Shown here in pieces: positions 26,054 to 35,676 of a DNA stretch of 64,000 nt. The stretch is from the NCBI RefSeq assembly GCF_000972785.3, contig NZ_CP011253.3, forward strand, positions 2,976,001-3,040,000, read 5' to 3'. Position 1 is the first letter of the stretch. The number at the start of each line of letters is the position of its first letter. The notes beneath the pieces are model-generated. The model did not search any database. It was not told where the DNA came from and worked only from the letters and a program-made list of their open reading frames with translations. The translations under genes and the position numbers were made by a program. This DNA comes from Pandoraea oxalativorans (lineage in GTDB: Bacteria; Pseudomonadota; Gammaproteobacteria; Burkholderiales; Burkholderiaceae).

Positions 26054-28290
26054 TTACTTCTCCAGTCGACGTGCGGCGCGACGCTGCAACCAGCCGAAAC
26101 ACTTGAGCGCTATCGCGAACGCCGCCAGCAACGCGACGAGACCGACCAGAATCGGATGACTCGAGAGGTGGTAACGAATGTGCGTCCACCAGCTCACGTC
26201 GCCCACGAAGTACGTCTTCCCCAATCGATACGACGCCGTGCTGGCACCGTTGACGACCGCCAGATCGCCGTGGATCGCATTGCCCTGCGTGTCGATCGCA
26301 TCGACTACGCTCAGCAATCCGTCGTCGCTCGACGCGTTGATCGCGACCACCGAGCGTGAACTGCTCACTGGCGACTCGAAGCCGACCAGCGCCGCCAGCG
26401 GGCCTTGAGAGACCGCGTCCATGCGCTGCGGGCCGATGCGGCTGGCCGCGAGCGCAGAGCCGGTCGCGCCGTCGCCGCGGTAGCCCTGAGGTTCGGCTTG
26501 CATGACGCGACGCGTCTGGTCGATGACGAGCGGCAGATTCTTGCCCCACTTGGTCAGCAGATCGGCGGCATCTTTGCCGCCGACGACGAGCAGGTCGCGA
26601 TCCTTGAAGCGATCCGTCTGCGTGGTATCCAGCACTTCGAAGCGATCGGCATACACGCCGGTGGAGCGGCCGAACTGACCGAGCGCCGAGAAGACCGTTT
26701 CCAGCTCCGCCTTATCAGGCGTTTTCGACATGACGACAGCCGTCTGCGCGAGGTCGGCGTATTTGGTGAACGGGAAGCCACTGCCCGCGAAGAAGCTCAG
26801 ATTCGGCAACTCGGCGTAATGCGGCAGCCCGCTGAAGTCGATGGTCGAATCGGCGTCGATGGCCGGTCGGCCATCGTGCCGTCCGACAGCAGTTCGACGA
26901 GCATATGGCTCTTGTCGCTGCTCGCGCCCGCCGAGCGCAGGCGATACGCACGCACGAACTGGTCGTTGATCGACACGCTCATCGACGAGTCGTCCGGCTT
27001 GACCGGCGGCGTGTAGCGATACTTCAGATCCATCGGCACGCCGGTGTTTTGCCACGTCAGCAAATCGGCCGGGAGATTGAGCTGGATGCGGATCGGCCAC
27101 GGCATATAGCCGTTCGCCTGCAAGTCGCTTGGATTGTCGACCAGTTCGCCCAGCTTCACCGGGCGGTCGGTGCGCACCCAACGCGGGGCGTCGTAAGCCG
27201 GACGCGGCGGCAACGGCCGAAGCTCGGCGATGCGGGTCGCGTCGCCCGAGAGCGCCGCACGGCCCGACACCAACGCCAGCGCGGCCGTCTCCAGATCCTT
27301 CGCGTCACGCCCCTGAATCACCAGCAGCTTGAGCGACGGATCGTTCGGATTCGACACCATGCGCAACGTCGGCGCATCGACCGTGGGCAGATCGAGGCCG
27401 GGCAGCATCGTGTCGTTGGTCACGAACGCAATGCCATGCTTGGATGGAAATGCATTCACGCTGACCGGGAAGCGCGTGCGACGGTAGTCGCCGATCGCAC
27501 CGGCCCATGTCGCCACCACGCCCGCGGCGTGGACCACCGCCAGCGACGGCGGCGCACCGAAGACGAACGGAACGGACTGATCGCGGTTGTCGTGACGGTC
27601 GAAGAATGGGGTCGGCAGCGTCGACAGATCGTTGCGCAGCGTGAGCGGCTGGGTGCTCGTGACGATCTCGCTCTGCGGGCTGATATCGGCCCACAGACTC
27701 GAATGCATCGGGTCTTCGCACTCCATCGTGTAATGCCCGATGAGAACAAGGCGCACACGATTGAAGCCCGAGAGCATGCGCGCGTCGAGCGGGATGTCGC
27801 GCACGAGATTCTTGCCGCCGTCCTGCTTGTTGAACGGCAACGTCGCGATCAGCTCTTCGTTCAGATACACCTTGAGCTGCGAGAGATCGGGAATCAGCGC
27901 GGGGGAATAGGCGTATCGCAACCGGAGCAAGGCCGATGCGACCGACTGATCGAGTCGGATTCCGAAGTTGACGTCGCCCGACCCTTCGGTGCCGCGCAGC
28001 CGCAGCCCGTTCGTCTGCCCCAGCTGGGCGAACGTGACGGTGCGTTGACTCGTGCCGGGCACAGACGCGATGACTGGCGCCGTTGCGCCGGACGCATCCG
28101 CCGCCGCATTCGCACCAGAGGCGACCTCCGGTGCAGCCGTCGCACCGGTCGGTACCGGGGCTTTGCCGGTTCGACCTCCGGTGGGCGCTGCTCCCGCAAG
28201 CATGACGCCCCCCGGGTCCATCGCGGCGGCGACCAGCAGGCAGATGGCTGAGACCTTCGTGTAACGCGACCAAGACGCTCGAAGCTGCAT
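26054..28290 (-). pseudogene. bcsB: bcsB, cellulose synthase regulatory/periplasmic subunit, interrupted by a -1 frameshift
   Basis: The BcsB family reads across two frames. Frame one (28290 to a stop at 26797) begins MQLRASWSRYTKVSA with GAGG upstream, carries a signal peptide, an Ala/Pro-rich linker and the carbohydrate-binding domain (YNEELIATLPF-like, FNRVRLVLIGHYTMEC). It leaves the family at LLSDGTMAD. Frame two resumes at about 26863 with AIDADSTIDFSGLPHYAE and continues to the C-terminal membrane anchor (ILVGLVALLAAFAIALKCFG) and stop at 26054. Restoring one base within GGCCGACCGGCC (26861-26872 on the reverse strand) would give about 745 residues, the normal size. Either a real mutation or a sequence error; the intact downstream genes leave both open. 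BcsB partners BcsA in glucan transfer and is normally essential. First gene of the operon. Confidence 0.85.
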
Positions 28291-28576
28291 GTGTGATGCC
28301 TCGTCTGTTCTTGCGCTGCATGTTCGCCACATCCGCACGAACGACGCCCCATTGACCCGACGTCACATCACGTCGTCGGCCATTCGAAGATTTGCCAAGG
28401 CCCGGCGGGACAGCGCAGTTCGTGTGTCTGGAAATGGCACGTTGCGCCATGCTAGCTTGCCTCGGTGCGAGTGAGCAAGCGGACCTTAGCCCCCGAGTGT
28501 CGTGCGGCAGGTACATCGGTCGACCGGTCGGCACGGGAATTGCCCAGTGTGCGACGCACCGTATAGAATGCCCGGC

Positions 28577-28927
28577 ATGAGCCAGACCGAACCCTCCTTC
28601 TCCGCTGCCGGTCCGTCCGACGCGCGCATGGTCGATCATGCGGTTGGGTCGGATGCCGACGCTTTGACTGAGCATCCGGCGGAACACGCGTCCGAGCAGA
28701 CCGCGGACGCGATGATCGAGCGTCGCTATCCATCGGATATCGACCGCCTGCGCGAAGTCGTGGGCACCGACGTGCTGCCCCATTACCGTGACGAGCAGGC
28801 GATTGCTGCGAGCGAACAGGCGAGCGAGCGCTGGCCGCATCTGGTGGCCGTCGCAGACGCCCGCGCAAGCGCAGCGTCGGTCTCGCCACTCTCTCAATCT
28901 TCCAAACATTCGGCCGGGACGCGCTGA
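28577..28927 (+). CDS. Small BcsR/BcsP-like cellulose biosynthesis protein (tentative)
   Basis: 116 residues, acidic, with no membrane segment. The first half is low complexity (Ala/Ser/Glu/Asp). The second half contains DIDRLREVVGTDVLPHYRD then ASERWPHLVAVADA, which follows the pattern of the E. coli BcsR C-terminus (Leu-rich helix, LP-x-Y-x-D, then A-x-x-RWP-L). BcsR is a small partner of BcsQ in the synthase complex. The gene is divergent from bcsB across 286 bp, which fits a bcs-linked role. ATG at 28577 is the most sensible start; no strong ribosome-binding site is seen. The HAD gene follows after 6 bp. Assignment is by pattern only and could be wrong. Confidence 0.55.
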   Translation: MSQTEPSFSAAGPSDARMVDHAVGSDADALTEHPAEHASEQTADAMIERRYPSDIDRLREVVGTDVLPHYRDEQAIAASEQASERWPHLVAVADARASAASVSPLSQSSKHSAGTR

Positions 28928-28933
28928 CCCGGC

Positions 28934-29584
28934 ATGCGAGACGCTTCCATCGTCGCCGCGTTCGATTTCGACGGGACGCTCTCCACCACCGACAGCCTGC
29001 GCGTGTTCGTGCGCCGCACCGTCGGCACACCGCGCTTTGTGGCGGGCGCGTTGCTCGCCTCTCCCTGGCTGATCGGGGCGGCGCTTAAGCTCGTCAACCG
29101 GGGCACGGCCAAAGCGGCTTTCCTGCGTGCGGTCTTCGCAGGCCGCTCCCGCGCGCAACTCGAAGCGGACGCGCGCGACTTCATCGTCCATCAGCTACCC
29201 GGCCTGCTTCGTCCCGAGATGCTCGCACGCGTTCGCCAGCACCGCGCGCTGGGCCACCGCATCGTGCTGGTGAGCGCGTCGCCGGGCTTGTACCTGCGGC
29301 CCTGGGCGGCAAGCGTCGGTTTCGAGGCCGTGCTCAGTACCGAACTGGCCTTCGACGCGCAGGACCGCTTCATCGGGACCTTCGCCCAACCAAACTGCTG
29401 GGGTCCCGAAAAGGTGAGACGCCTCGAGGCATGGTGGGACGATGCGCTGCCGCGTGTGCTCTTCGCTTATGGCGACAGCCGTGGCGACAAGGAAATGGCC
29501 GAGCGTGCCGACCATGCGTGGATCCGGGGTCAGGGCAAGCTGATGCCGCTGACGGACGCCGACGCGCCGACGCGCGCCTCGTGA
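28934..29584 (+). CDS. HAD-superfamily hydrolase, subfamily IB (phosphoserine phosphatase-like)
   Basis: 216 residues with the HAD motifs in order: motif I DFDGTLS (residues 11-17), motif II SAS (about 112-114), the motif III Lys in PEKVRRLEAWW, and motif IV YGDSRGDKEMA. An alpha-helical cap lies between motifs I and II (FVAGALLASPWLIGAALKLV), typical of subfamily IB proteins that often dephosphorylate phosphoserine, lysophospholipids or similar substrates. The real substrate is unknown. It begins 6 bp after the BcsR-like gene and ends 22 bp before the FUSC gene, so the three may form one operon. Confidence 0.87.
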   Translation: MRDASIVAAFDFDGTLSTTDSLRVFVRRTVGTPRFVAGALLASPWLIGAALKLVNRGTAKAAFLRAVFAGRSRAQLEADARDFIVHQLPGLLRPEMLARVRQHRALGHRIVLVSASPGLYLRPWAASVGFEAVLSTELAFDAQDRFIGTFAQPNCWGPEKVRRLEAWWDDALPRVLFAYGDSRGDKEMAERADHAWIRGQGKLMPLTDADAPTRAS

Positions 29585-29606
29585 GTCCGGGAGCGCTTCC
29601 CTCGCG

Positions 29607-31559
29607 ATGACGCGCACACCCCCGACATCGCCAACGCCCGACTTGCCCCCGCCGGGACGACGCGTCGCATGGATGTCGCGTCTGGCACGTCTGGAGCCGG
29701 TGGCGTTCTCGCGCTGGGACGCCGTGCACGCCGCCCTGTCGGTCGCCGTGCCCACGGCCATCGGCGCATCCATCGGCTACGGTGCAGACGCCTCGCTCAT
29801 CGCCCTCGGCGCACTGCCCGCCATCACGGGTGACCGCACCGGCCCCTATCGCTCGCGCGCCCGCTCCATCCTGATCACTATCGTGACCGGCGTGCTCGGC
29901 TTTCACGCCGGGATGCTGATCCACACCGTGGGCGAGACCCATCCGTGGCTGGCCCACGTGCTGCTGCAAATCGCCATCCTGTTCTTCAGCTTCATCGGCA
30001 CGTTTGGCAACGTGGCGTCCGCAGCGACGTTACAGGGCGCGGTCTACCTGATCGTCGGCTGGGGCCTCGCGCTGCCCCCGCCCGAATGGCGCGCGCCGTT
30101 ACTGCTCGCCGCCGGTGGCATCTTCAGCATGCTGCTCATGGCCGTGCATTGGCTACGGCACCCCGGCGCGGCCGAGCGCGACGCCGTCGCCGCGATCTAC
30201 CAGCAATTGGCGAACGTGCTGGATGCGAGTGGTACACCGCGCGTAAGGCTGGCCCGGCGCTCGCTCGAAAACGCCATTGCTGCCGCCTACGACACGTTGC
30301 TCACGGCTCGGGCGAGCACATCGAGCGGCTGGGAAGTACTGGAGCGCCGCGCCGCGCAGATCCTTGCCGCCGAGCCGATCACGTCGGCGGTCATCGGACT
30401 CGTGCAGAGCGGCCAGCCGGTGCCCGCACCACTGGGCAAGGCGCTCTACGGTTTGGCACGCAACATTGCGCGCGACCGCCCCGTGGCGATCGACACCGCC
30501 GTCACGGCGGCCAAGGAAAACGACGCACCGACGCTGGCCGCCGCCTTGCGTCGCGCCGAGCCGCTCCTGACCGGTGTGGTGCATGCGTCCGAAGCCCCCC
30601 TTGTGGCGCTGGCCCGTCATCAGGCCCGCGCCGCCGTGCACCCGCGCTGGATGCCGAAGTGGCCGTGGCCGGACGTCTGGCGTTACCTCGTGCGCATTGG
30701 CCTGTGCGTACTCGTCGCGCAGATCTTCATCGCCGTCGCGGCGCTCCCGCGCTCGTACTGGGTGCCGCTGATCGTCGTGGTGATCTTCAAGCCGAACTAC
30801 GGCTCCGTGTTCGCGCGCGCGTTGCAAAGCGGCGTGGGCAGTATCGTCGGCGTGGCGGTCTCGGCCGCCGTCGTCGCCATCGACCGCAACGGCTGGTTCA
30901 ATCTCCTCACGCTGATACCGCTGGCGGCCTGCCTGCCGTGGGCGTTGCGGCGTAACTACGGACTGTTCAGCGCGTTACTGCTCCCGATCCTGATGCTGGT
31001 GATGGGGGCCTTGCAGCCGGGCAGTCAGGACATTGCGCTGGCACGCTTCATCGATGCCGTTGCCGCCTGCGCCATCGTGCTGCTCGTGGGCTATCTGCCG
31101 TGGGCGAAGTGGGAGCGCCGTCAATTGGACGAGCGGGTGGCGAATGCACTCGACGCGCTCGGCCGTTACGCAGCACTGGCGGACACGCATGACGCGGACG
31201 CTGCGTTCGCGGCGCGACGCGCGGCTTACAAGGCATTGGACGACACACGCGTCGCCTTGCAGCGGGCGCTGTCCGAGCCGCCGCTGGTGAGCCGACGCGC
31301 CGCGCGCTGGTGGCCTGCGCTCGTGTCGCTGGAGCGGGTCGCAAATGCGATCACCGACACCGTCCCGCAGGGGGACGATCACGACGCACCGGTGCATCCC
31401 GGCGCGGCAATTCTCACGCACATCGCCGCCGCGTTGCGTCACGGCGGCCCCCTGCCCGCGCTGCCCGACGGGCCCATCGACGGCGTCGATCCGATCCTCG
31501 ACCGGGCGTTGCGCGAGGCCATCGGCATGCTGTTCGGCGCGCCGAGCGCGTCCGACTGA
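29607..31559 (+). CDS. FUSC family membrane transporter
   Basis: 650 residues with two blocks of transmembrane helices separated by a cytoplasmic region. The N-terminal block (about 40-185) contains LIALGALPAITGDRTGPY, and the second block (about 360-500) contains RSYWVPLIVVVIFKPNYG, the characteristic R-x-Y-W-x-P-L-T-V stretch of the FUSC/aromatic acid exporter superfamily (YccS, AaeB). These export small aromatic acids or related toxic compounds; the substrate is not defined here. It follows the HAD gene closely on the same strand. The start is ATG at 29607, with weak ribosome-binding signals. Confidence 0.85.
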   Translation: MTRTPPTSPTPDLPPPGRRVAWMSRLARLEPVAFSRWDAVHAALSVAVPTAIGASIGYGADASLIALGALPAITGDRTGPYRSRARSILITIVTGVLGFHAGMLIHTVGETHPWLAHVLLQIAILFFSFIGTFGNVASAATLQGAVYLIVGWGLALPPPEWRAPLLLAAGGIFSMLLMAVHWLRHPGAAERDAVAAIYQQLANVLDASGTPRVRLARRSLENAIAAAYDTLLTARASTSSGWEVLERRAAQILAAEPITSAVIGLVQSGQPVPAPLGKALYGLARNIARDRPVAIDTAVTAAKENDAPTLAAALRRAEPLLTGVVHASEAPLVALARHQARAAVHPRWMPKWPWPDVWRYLVRIGLCVLVAQIFIAVAALPRSYWVPLIVVVIFKPNYGSVFARALQSGVGSIVGVAVSAAVVAIDRNGWFNLLTLIPLAACLPWALRRNYGLFSALLLPILMLVMGALQPGSQDIALARFIDAVAACAIVLLVGYLPWAKWERRQLDERVANALDALGRYAALADTHDADAAFAARRAAYKALDDTRVALQRALSEPPLVSRRAARWWPALVSLERVANAITDTVPQGDDHDAPVHPGAAILTHIAAALRHGGPLPALPDGPIDGVDPILDRALREAIGMLFGAPSASD

Positions 31560-31677
31560 AAGGCGGCTTCTCGGTCCGCTCGAGACCGGCTTTCGGCCCG
31601 GACACGTGCCAACGCAGGCATAATGCGGGCTTACGGCGCACCCACAGTGCGCCGCCACGCCCTTCAGAAGACCTCGC

Positions 31678-32838
31678 ATGAACCATACCCCGACGCTAGA
31701 CTGGACCGAAGACGGTCGCCCCGTCACCGCCCGCTGGCGCTCAGAAGCTGGCGTCACGCCGCCGCGTCGCGTCGAAGTCGTCGACGACACCGTGACGGCC
31801 GACGAAGCCTACCAACTCGCCTGCGGCGGCACCGCCCTGCTCTATCGTGGCGATTACCAGAACGCTCGTCAGTTGATGCAAGCGATGGCGCGTCGCGTCG
31901 ACCGCCCGCCGCATCGCCCGCGCCGCAAACCGGCCGCCAAGGACGCTCCCGCCCCAACGCCCGCCGAAGGCTTCCACAAGCACCGCATGGCACAGGCGCA
32001 ACGCGCGCGCATTCTCGGCATGGTGCTGATCCCGCTGGACGCCGACTATGGCATTCCCTTGCGTCGTGCACCGGACGTGCGTGAAGCCTGCACCGAAGCG
32101 TGGGGCGCACCGGACGCTAACCCTTCGGTCGCCTCGCTGCGTGAAATTCTCGGGCTGATCGGTGCGCACGAGTGGCGCAAGAAGGGGGTCGCGATTCCGG
32201 CCCTGGGTGCTTCCATCCACCCGTGGTACGGCGTGTTCTCGCCCGTGCGCGGCGAGTATCTGCAACTCATCGATCAGGCACCGCTGCCTGCCACGTCGCT
32301 TGCTTTCGACGTCGGCACCGGGACGGGGGTAATCGCGGCACTGCTGGCGCGTCGTGGCGTTGCGCAAGTCATCGGCACCGATCGCGATGCCCGTGCACTG
32401 GCCTGTGCGCGCGAGAACATCGCACGCCTTGGCTACGACCGCTCGGTGAAGATCGTCGACGCCGACCTGTTCCCGGAAGGCAAGGCCCCCCTGATCGTGT
32501 GTAATCCGCCGTGGTTGCCTGCGAAGGCCAACGCGCCCATCGAGCACGCCATTTACGATCCCGACAGCCAGATGCTCAAAGGCTTCCTGAACGGGCTGGC
32601 TGCGCATCTGAGCCCGGGTGGCGAAGGCTGGCTGGTGATGTCCGATCTCGCCGAGCATCTCGGCCTGCGCACACGTGAGACGCTGCTGCCGTGGATCCAC
32701 GGTGCGGGGCTCGTGGTGCTGGCGCGTCACGACGTGCGCGCCCATCACCCGAAGGCCGCCGACGCCAACGATCCGTTGCATGCCGCCCGACGCGCCGAAG
32801 TCACGTCGCTGTGGCGTCTGGGTGTGCGTCCCGCCTAA
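31678..32838 (+). CDS. SAM-dependent methyltransferase with NPPW motif
   Basis: 386 residues. The C-terminal Rossmann domain has motif I FDVGTGTGVIAALLARRG (about residue 210), acidic motif II GTDRDARALACARENI, and the NPPW catalytic motif (VCNPPWLP, about residue 277). NPPW/NPPY is shared by class I N-methyltransferases acting on protein glutamine or on RNA/DNA amino groups (HemK/PrmC, RlmG, RsmC groups). The N-terminal half (~195 residues, with a basic Pro/Ala stretch PPHRPRRKPAAK) is probably a substrate-recognition domain. Monocistronic by spacing, and convergent with the flavoprotein gene; a hairpin lies between them. Confidence 0.85.
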   Translation: MNHTPTLDWTEDGRPVTARWRSEAGVTPPRRVEVVDDTVTADEAYQLACGGTALLYRGDYQNARQLMQAMARRVDRPPHRPRRKPAAKDAPAPTPAEGFHKHRMAQAQRARILGMVLIPLDADYGIPLRRAPDVREACTEAWGAPDANPSVASLREILGLIGAHEWRKKGVAIPALGASIHPWYGVFSPVRGEYLQLIDQAPLPATSLAFDVGTGTGVIAALLARRGVAQVIGTDRDARALACARENIARLGYDRSVKIVDADLFPEGKAPLIVCNPPWLPAKANAPIEHAIYDPDSQMLKGFLNGLAAHLSPGGEGWLVMSDLAEHLGLRTRETLLPWIHGAGLVVLARHDVRAHHPKAADANDPLHAARRAEVTSLWRLGVRPA

Positions 32839-32875
32839 GCGCGGGGACGCCAGACCGGTGGGTGACTCGGGAAGC

Positions 32876-32897
32876 GCCGACGGCGAATGCCGTCGGC
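32876..32897. terminator. Hairpin between convergent genes
   Basis: GCCGACGGC-GAAT-GCCGTCGGC forms a perfect 9-bp stem with a 4-nt loop between the convergent methyltransferase and flavoprotein genes. It lacks a T-tract on either side, so it may be a weak or factor-assisted bidirectional terminator. Confidence 0.4.
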
Positions 32898-32907
32898 AAG
32901 CATCGCT

Positions 32908-34206
32908 TCAGCGATTCGCGTCGAGGTAAGCAGCCGCGCCATCGCCCGCCACGCAAGCGCTCGCAAAACAGGCCGTCAGCAGATAGCCCCCGGTGGGCGC
33001 TTCCCAGTCGAGCATCTCGCCCGCGCAGAACACGCCGGGCAGCGTCTTCACCATCAGTTGGGCATCCAGCGATTCCAGCGACACGCCACCGGCGCTGCTG
33101 ATGACTTCGGCAATCGGCCGGACCCTGAGCAACGTCAGCGGCAAGCGCTTGATGCCTGCGGCAAGCGCCACGGGATCATTGAACGTCTCGCGAGACAAAC
33201 ATTCGCGCAGCAACGCCGCCTTCACGCCCGCGATGCCCAAACGACTCTGCAAGTGGCTCGCCATCGAGCGCGACCCGCGTGGGCGCGCCACTTCACCCGC
33301 CACGCGCTCCGCACGCCAGTCCGGCAGCAAATCCAGATAGACCTGCGCGCTGCCGCTCGACCGGATGGCGTCGCGAATCGGCGCGCACATCGCGTAGACG
33401 AGACTGCCCTCGATGCCGTGTTCGGAAATCACGAATTCGCCCTGGCGCGTGGTGCCGTCCGGCAAGGTCATCGTGACCGACTTCACGGGATGGCCCGCGA
33501 AGCGCTCGCGCATGTGCGGCGTCCAGTCCGTCTCGAAGCCCGCATTCGCCGGAATCAGCGGCGCAACGCTCACGCCGTGCTCGCGCAATGACGGCACCCA
33601 CGCGGCGTCCGACCCCAGTTGCGGCCAGCTCGCGCCGCCGAGCGTCAGCACCACCGCTTTCGCACGGACCTGACGGTCGCCGGTCGGCGTGGCAAAGCGC
33701 AGATGGTTCGGCCCTGCCGCGGCGTTCTCGTCCCATCCAAGCCAACGGTGCCGCACATGCAGACGCACCCCCTCCGCGCGCAACCGCGATAGCCATGCGC
33801 GCAACAACGGTGCGGCTTTCATGTCGACGGGAAACACTCGGCCGGACGTGCCCACGAACGTGTCGACGCCCAGGCGGTGCGACCACGAGCGCACGTCGTC
33901 CGCACTGAAACGACGCAACCACTGACCGACGGCCCCGGCGCGCTTGCCGTAGCGCCCCACGAATGGCTCGGCGGGTTCGCTATGCGTGAGGTTCATGCCC
34001 CCCTTGCCCGCCATCAGGAACTTGCGCCCGACCGAGGGCATGGCGTCGTACACGTCCACCCGCCAGCCCGCCGCCGACAGCACTTCGGCCGCCATCAGGC
34101 CGGCCGGTCCCGCGCCGATGACGGCAACATCGACAACATCGACGGTGTCGGTCGGTGCAGCGTTCGGATCGTCGGATGGGCAATGAGGTGCGTTCAATCG
34201 GGACAT
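32908..34206 (-). CDS. NAD(P)/FAD-dependent flavoprotein, HI0933/BaiN-like family
   Basis: 432 residues from the ATG at 34206. FAD-binding start VAVIGAGPAGLMAAEVLSAA (about residues 28-47), then the family stretch VGRKFLMAGKGGMNLTHSEP, TLGGASWPQLGSDAAW in the middle and GVFCAGEMLDWEAPTGGY with LLTACFASACVAG at the C-terminus. These are diagnostic of the HI0933 flavoprotein family (TIGR03862-like). The biochemical role in most members is unknown. The frame is open 90 codons further upstream but without family sequence, and that DNA overlaps the leader of the divergent methyltransferase. Ribosome-binding site weak. Confidence 0.88.
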   Translation of the reverse strand: MSRLNAPHCPSDDPNAAPTDTVDVVDVAVIGAGPAGLMAAEVLSAAGWRVDVYDAMPSVGRKFLMAGKGGMNLTHSEPAEPFVGRYGKRAGAVGQWLRRFSADDVRSWSHRLGVDTFVGTSGRVFPVDMKAAPLLRAWLSRLRAEGVRLHVRHRWLGWDENAAAGPNHLRFATPTGDRQVRAKAVVLTLGGASWPQLGSDAAWVPSLREHGVSVAPLIPANAGFETDWTPHMRERFAGHPVKSVTMTLPDGTTRQGEFVISEHGIEGSLVYAMCAPIRDAIRSSGSAQVYLDLLPDWRAERVAGEVARPRGSRSMASHLQSRLGIAGVKAALLRECLSRETFNDPVALAAGIKRLPLTLLRVRPIAEVISSAGGVSLESLDAQLMVKTLPGVFCAGEMLDWEAPTGGYLLTACFASACVAGDGAAAYLDANR

Positions 34207-34466
34207 GCTGGAATCTGAGGAAGACCGGCGGCGGAAACCCCGCGCGGCAAGGCCGACATTGTCCCACATCGGTGACAGATGACGCCCTCGAAAGCCCTGT
34301 CGAAATGACTCATGGGCGCCACATCTGCAGGATTCTCGACGCTTTGGCGTTACAATCGCTCCCCCGCATTTTTCATCCGTCCCGTCGCCATCGAGACGCC
34401 TGCCCGGCCACCACTGCCGATGCACGCTCGCCGTTTGCGCCGAGGACGTCACACGTGGAGTCGCGC

Positions 34467-35216
34467 ATGTCGTCATCCGAACCGTCGTCGATGGGACGCA
34501 CCGCTTACGCCAGTTTCGCCGAACGTTACGCCGAGATTGCCGTCACCAAGCCGCACAACGCGCTGTACGAGCGCCCTGCCACACGGCAATTACTAGGCGA
34601 CGTCGCCGGTTTGCACGTTCTCGATGCGGGCTGCGGGCCGGGCATCAACAGCGCGTGGCTTGTCGAGCAAGGGGCCACCGTCCATGGCATCGACGTGACG
34701 CCGGAAATGATTGCACTGGCGCGCGAGCGCTGTCGGGGTATGGCCGTCGCCTTCGACGTGCAAGACCTCGGTGCACCGTTCGCCACACTCGCCGACGACA
34801 GTTTCGACGCGGTCGTCAGCGCGCTCGCACTCGATTACGTCGAAGACCTCGGTCCGACGTTCCGTGAATTTGCGCGCGTGGCCAAACCGGGCGCCACGCT
34901 GGTCTGGTCCATGGGACACCCCATGCGCGACTGGCTCGACGAGCGCACGCGACGCAACCGTAGCTACTTCGAGATCACACGCTTCGGGATGTACTGGAGT
35001 GGCTTCGGCGAGCCGAAGCCCTTTGTGGAGTCTTACCGTCGTCCGCTGGCAGGCATTCTCAACGCCGCGGCAACGGCCGGTTGGCAGCTCGAACATATGG
35101 TCGAACCGCTCCCTCTGCCGGAGATGAAAGCCGTCAGCCCCCGGCTTTATGACGAGCTATCCCAAGCCCCCGCCTTCATGTGTCTGCGGGCACGGCTGCA
35201 GAAGCCCGCGTCTTAA
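34467..35216 (+). CDS. Class I SAM-dependent methyltransferase (Methyltransf_11 type)
   Basis: 249 residues. Motif I LHVLDAGCGPGINSAWLVEQ (about 47-66), the acidic end of strand 2 (GIDVTPEMIALARER), and the post-motif FDAVVSALALDYVED are typical of small-molecule methyltransferases of the UbiE/Methyltransf_11 group. The C-terminal part has aromatic residues that could form a substrate pocket (YFEITRFGMYWSGFGEPKPF). ATG at 34467 is preceded by GGAG six bases away; open frame upstream is leader only. It is divergent from the flavoprotein across 260 bp. Substrate unknown. Confidence 0.88.
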   Translation: MSSSEPSSMGRTAYASFAERYAEIAVTKPHNALYERPATRQLLGDVAGLHVLDAGCGPGINSAWLVEQGATVHGIDVTPEMIALARERCRGMAVAFDVQDLGAPFATLADDSFDAVVSALALDYVEDLGPTFREFARVAKPGATLVWSMGHPMRDWLDERTRRNRSYFEITRFGMYWSGFGEPKPFVESYRRPLAGILNAAATAGWQLEHMVEPLPLPEMKAVSPRLYDELSQAPAFMCLRARLQKPAS

Positions 35217-35268
35217 GTCGGGTGCAGGCCGGGTGCAGGCCCGGGGCGGGCGGTGTCGATTTGCGTCC

Positions 35269-35460
35269 TCACGATTCGTCGCGCACGCCCCACGGAATCA
35301 GCATCGTGGCGGTGCACGTCGCACCCGCCAGCACGGCGGCCACGCCGTAGCGGGACACCTCGGGCAGGTTGAAGAGCAAACCGTGGATTGTGGCGAAAAT
35401 GCCGCCCAGCATCACAAACGCGGCGATGGAGGCAATGCAGACGCGGGTATCGGAGCACAT
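35269..35460 (-). CDS. Small two-helix membrane protein, paralogue A
   Basis: 63 residues with two predicted hydrophobic helices (VCIASIAAFVMLGGIFATIH, about 7-26, and VAAVLAGATCTATMLIPW, about 40-57). It shares its N-terminal half with the 71-residue protein encoded upstream on the same strand (both contain IASIAAF and GGxFATIHGLL). The ATG has GAGG six bases upstream. Function unknown; no family is recognised. It is about 216 bp from its paralogue, so co-transcription is possible but not clear. Confidence 0.7.
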   Translation of the reverse strand: MCSDTRVCIASIAAFVMLGGIFATIHGLLFNLPEVSRYGVAAVLAGATCTATMLIPWGVRDES

Positions 35461-35676
35461 ACTTCACCTCGCAACGAGGCCACGCCCGTTGCGAAGCCAG
35501 TGCTTCGATCGCGAGACTTCACGAGACCGGCGGCGTCACCCCATCGGCGCATGCCGGGGCCGCGCAAACTTCGGATGGCTTCGACGGCGTCCCTCGATTT
35601 CAGTGTAGGACGCCGTTGCGCAAACGGTAAGCCGACCAGCGCCGGTCCGGCCGTCGTGCGGCAAGCCTATCGAAAA

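Noticed and set aside
26905..28251. A 448-codon + strand frame opposite bcsB
   Set aside because: Antisense shadow. It does not explain the bcsB frameshift, and the two bcsB frames match the family on the - strand.
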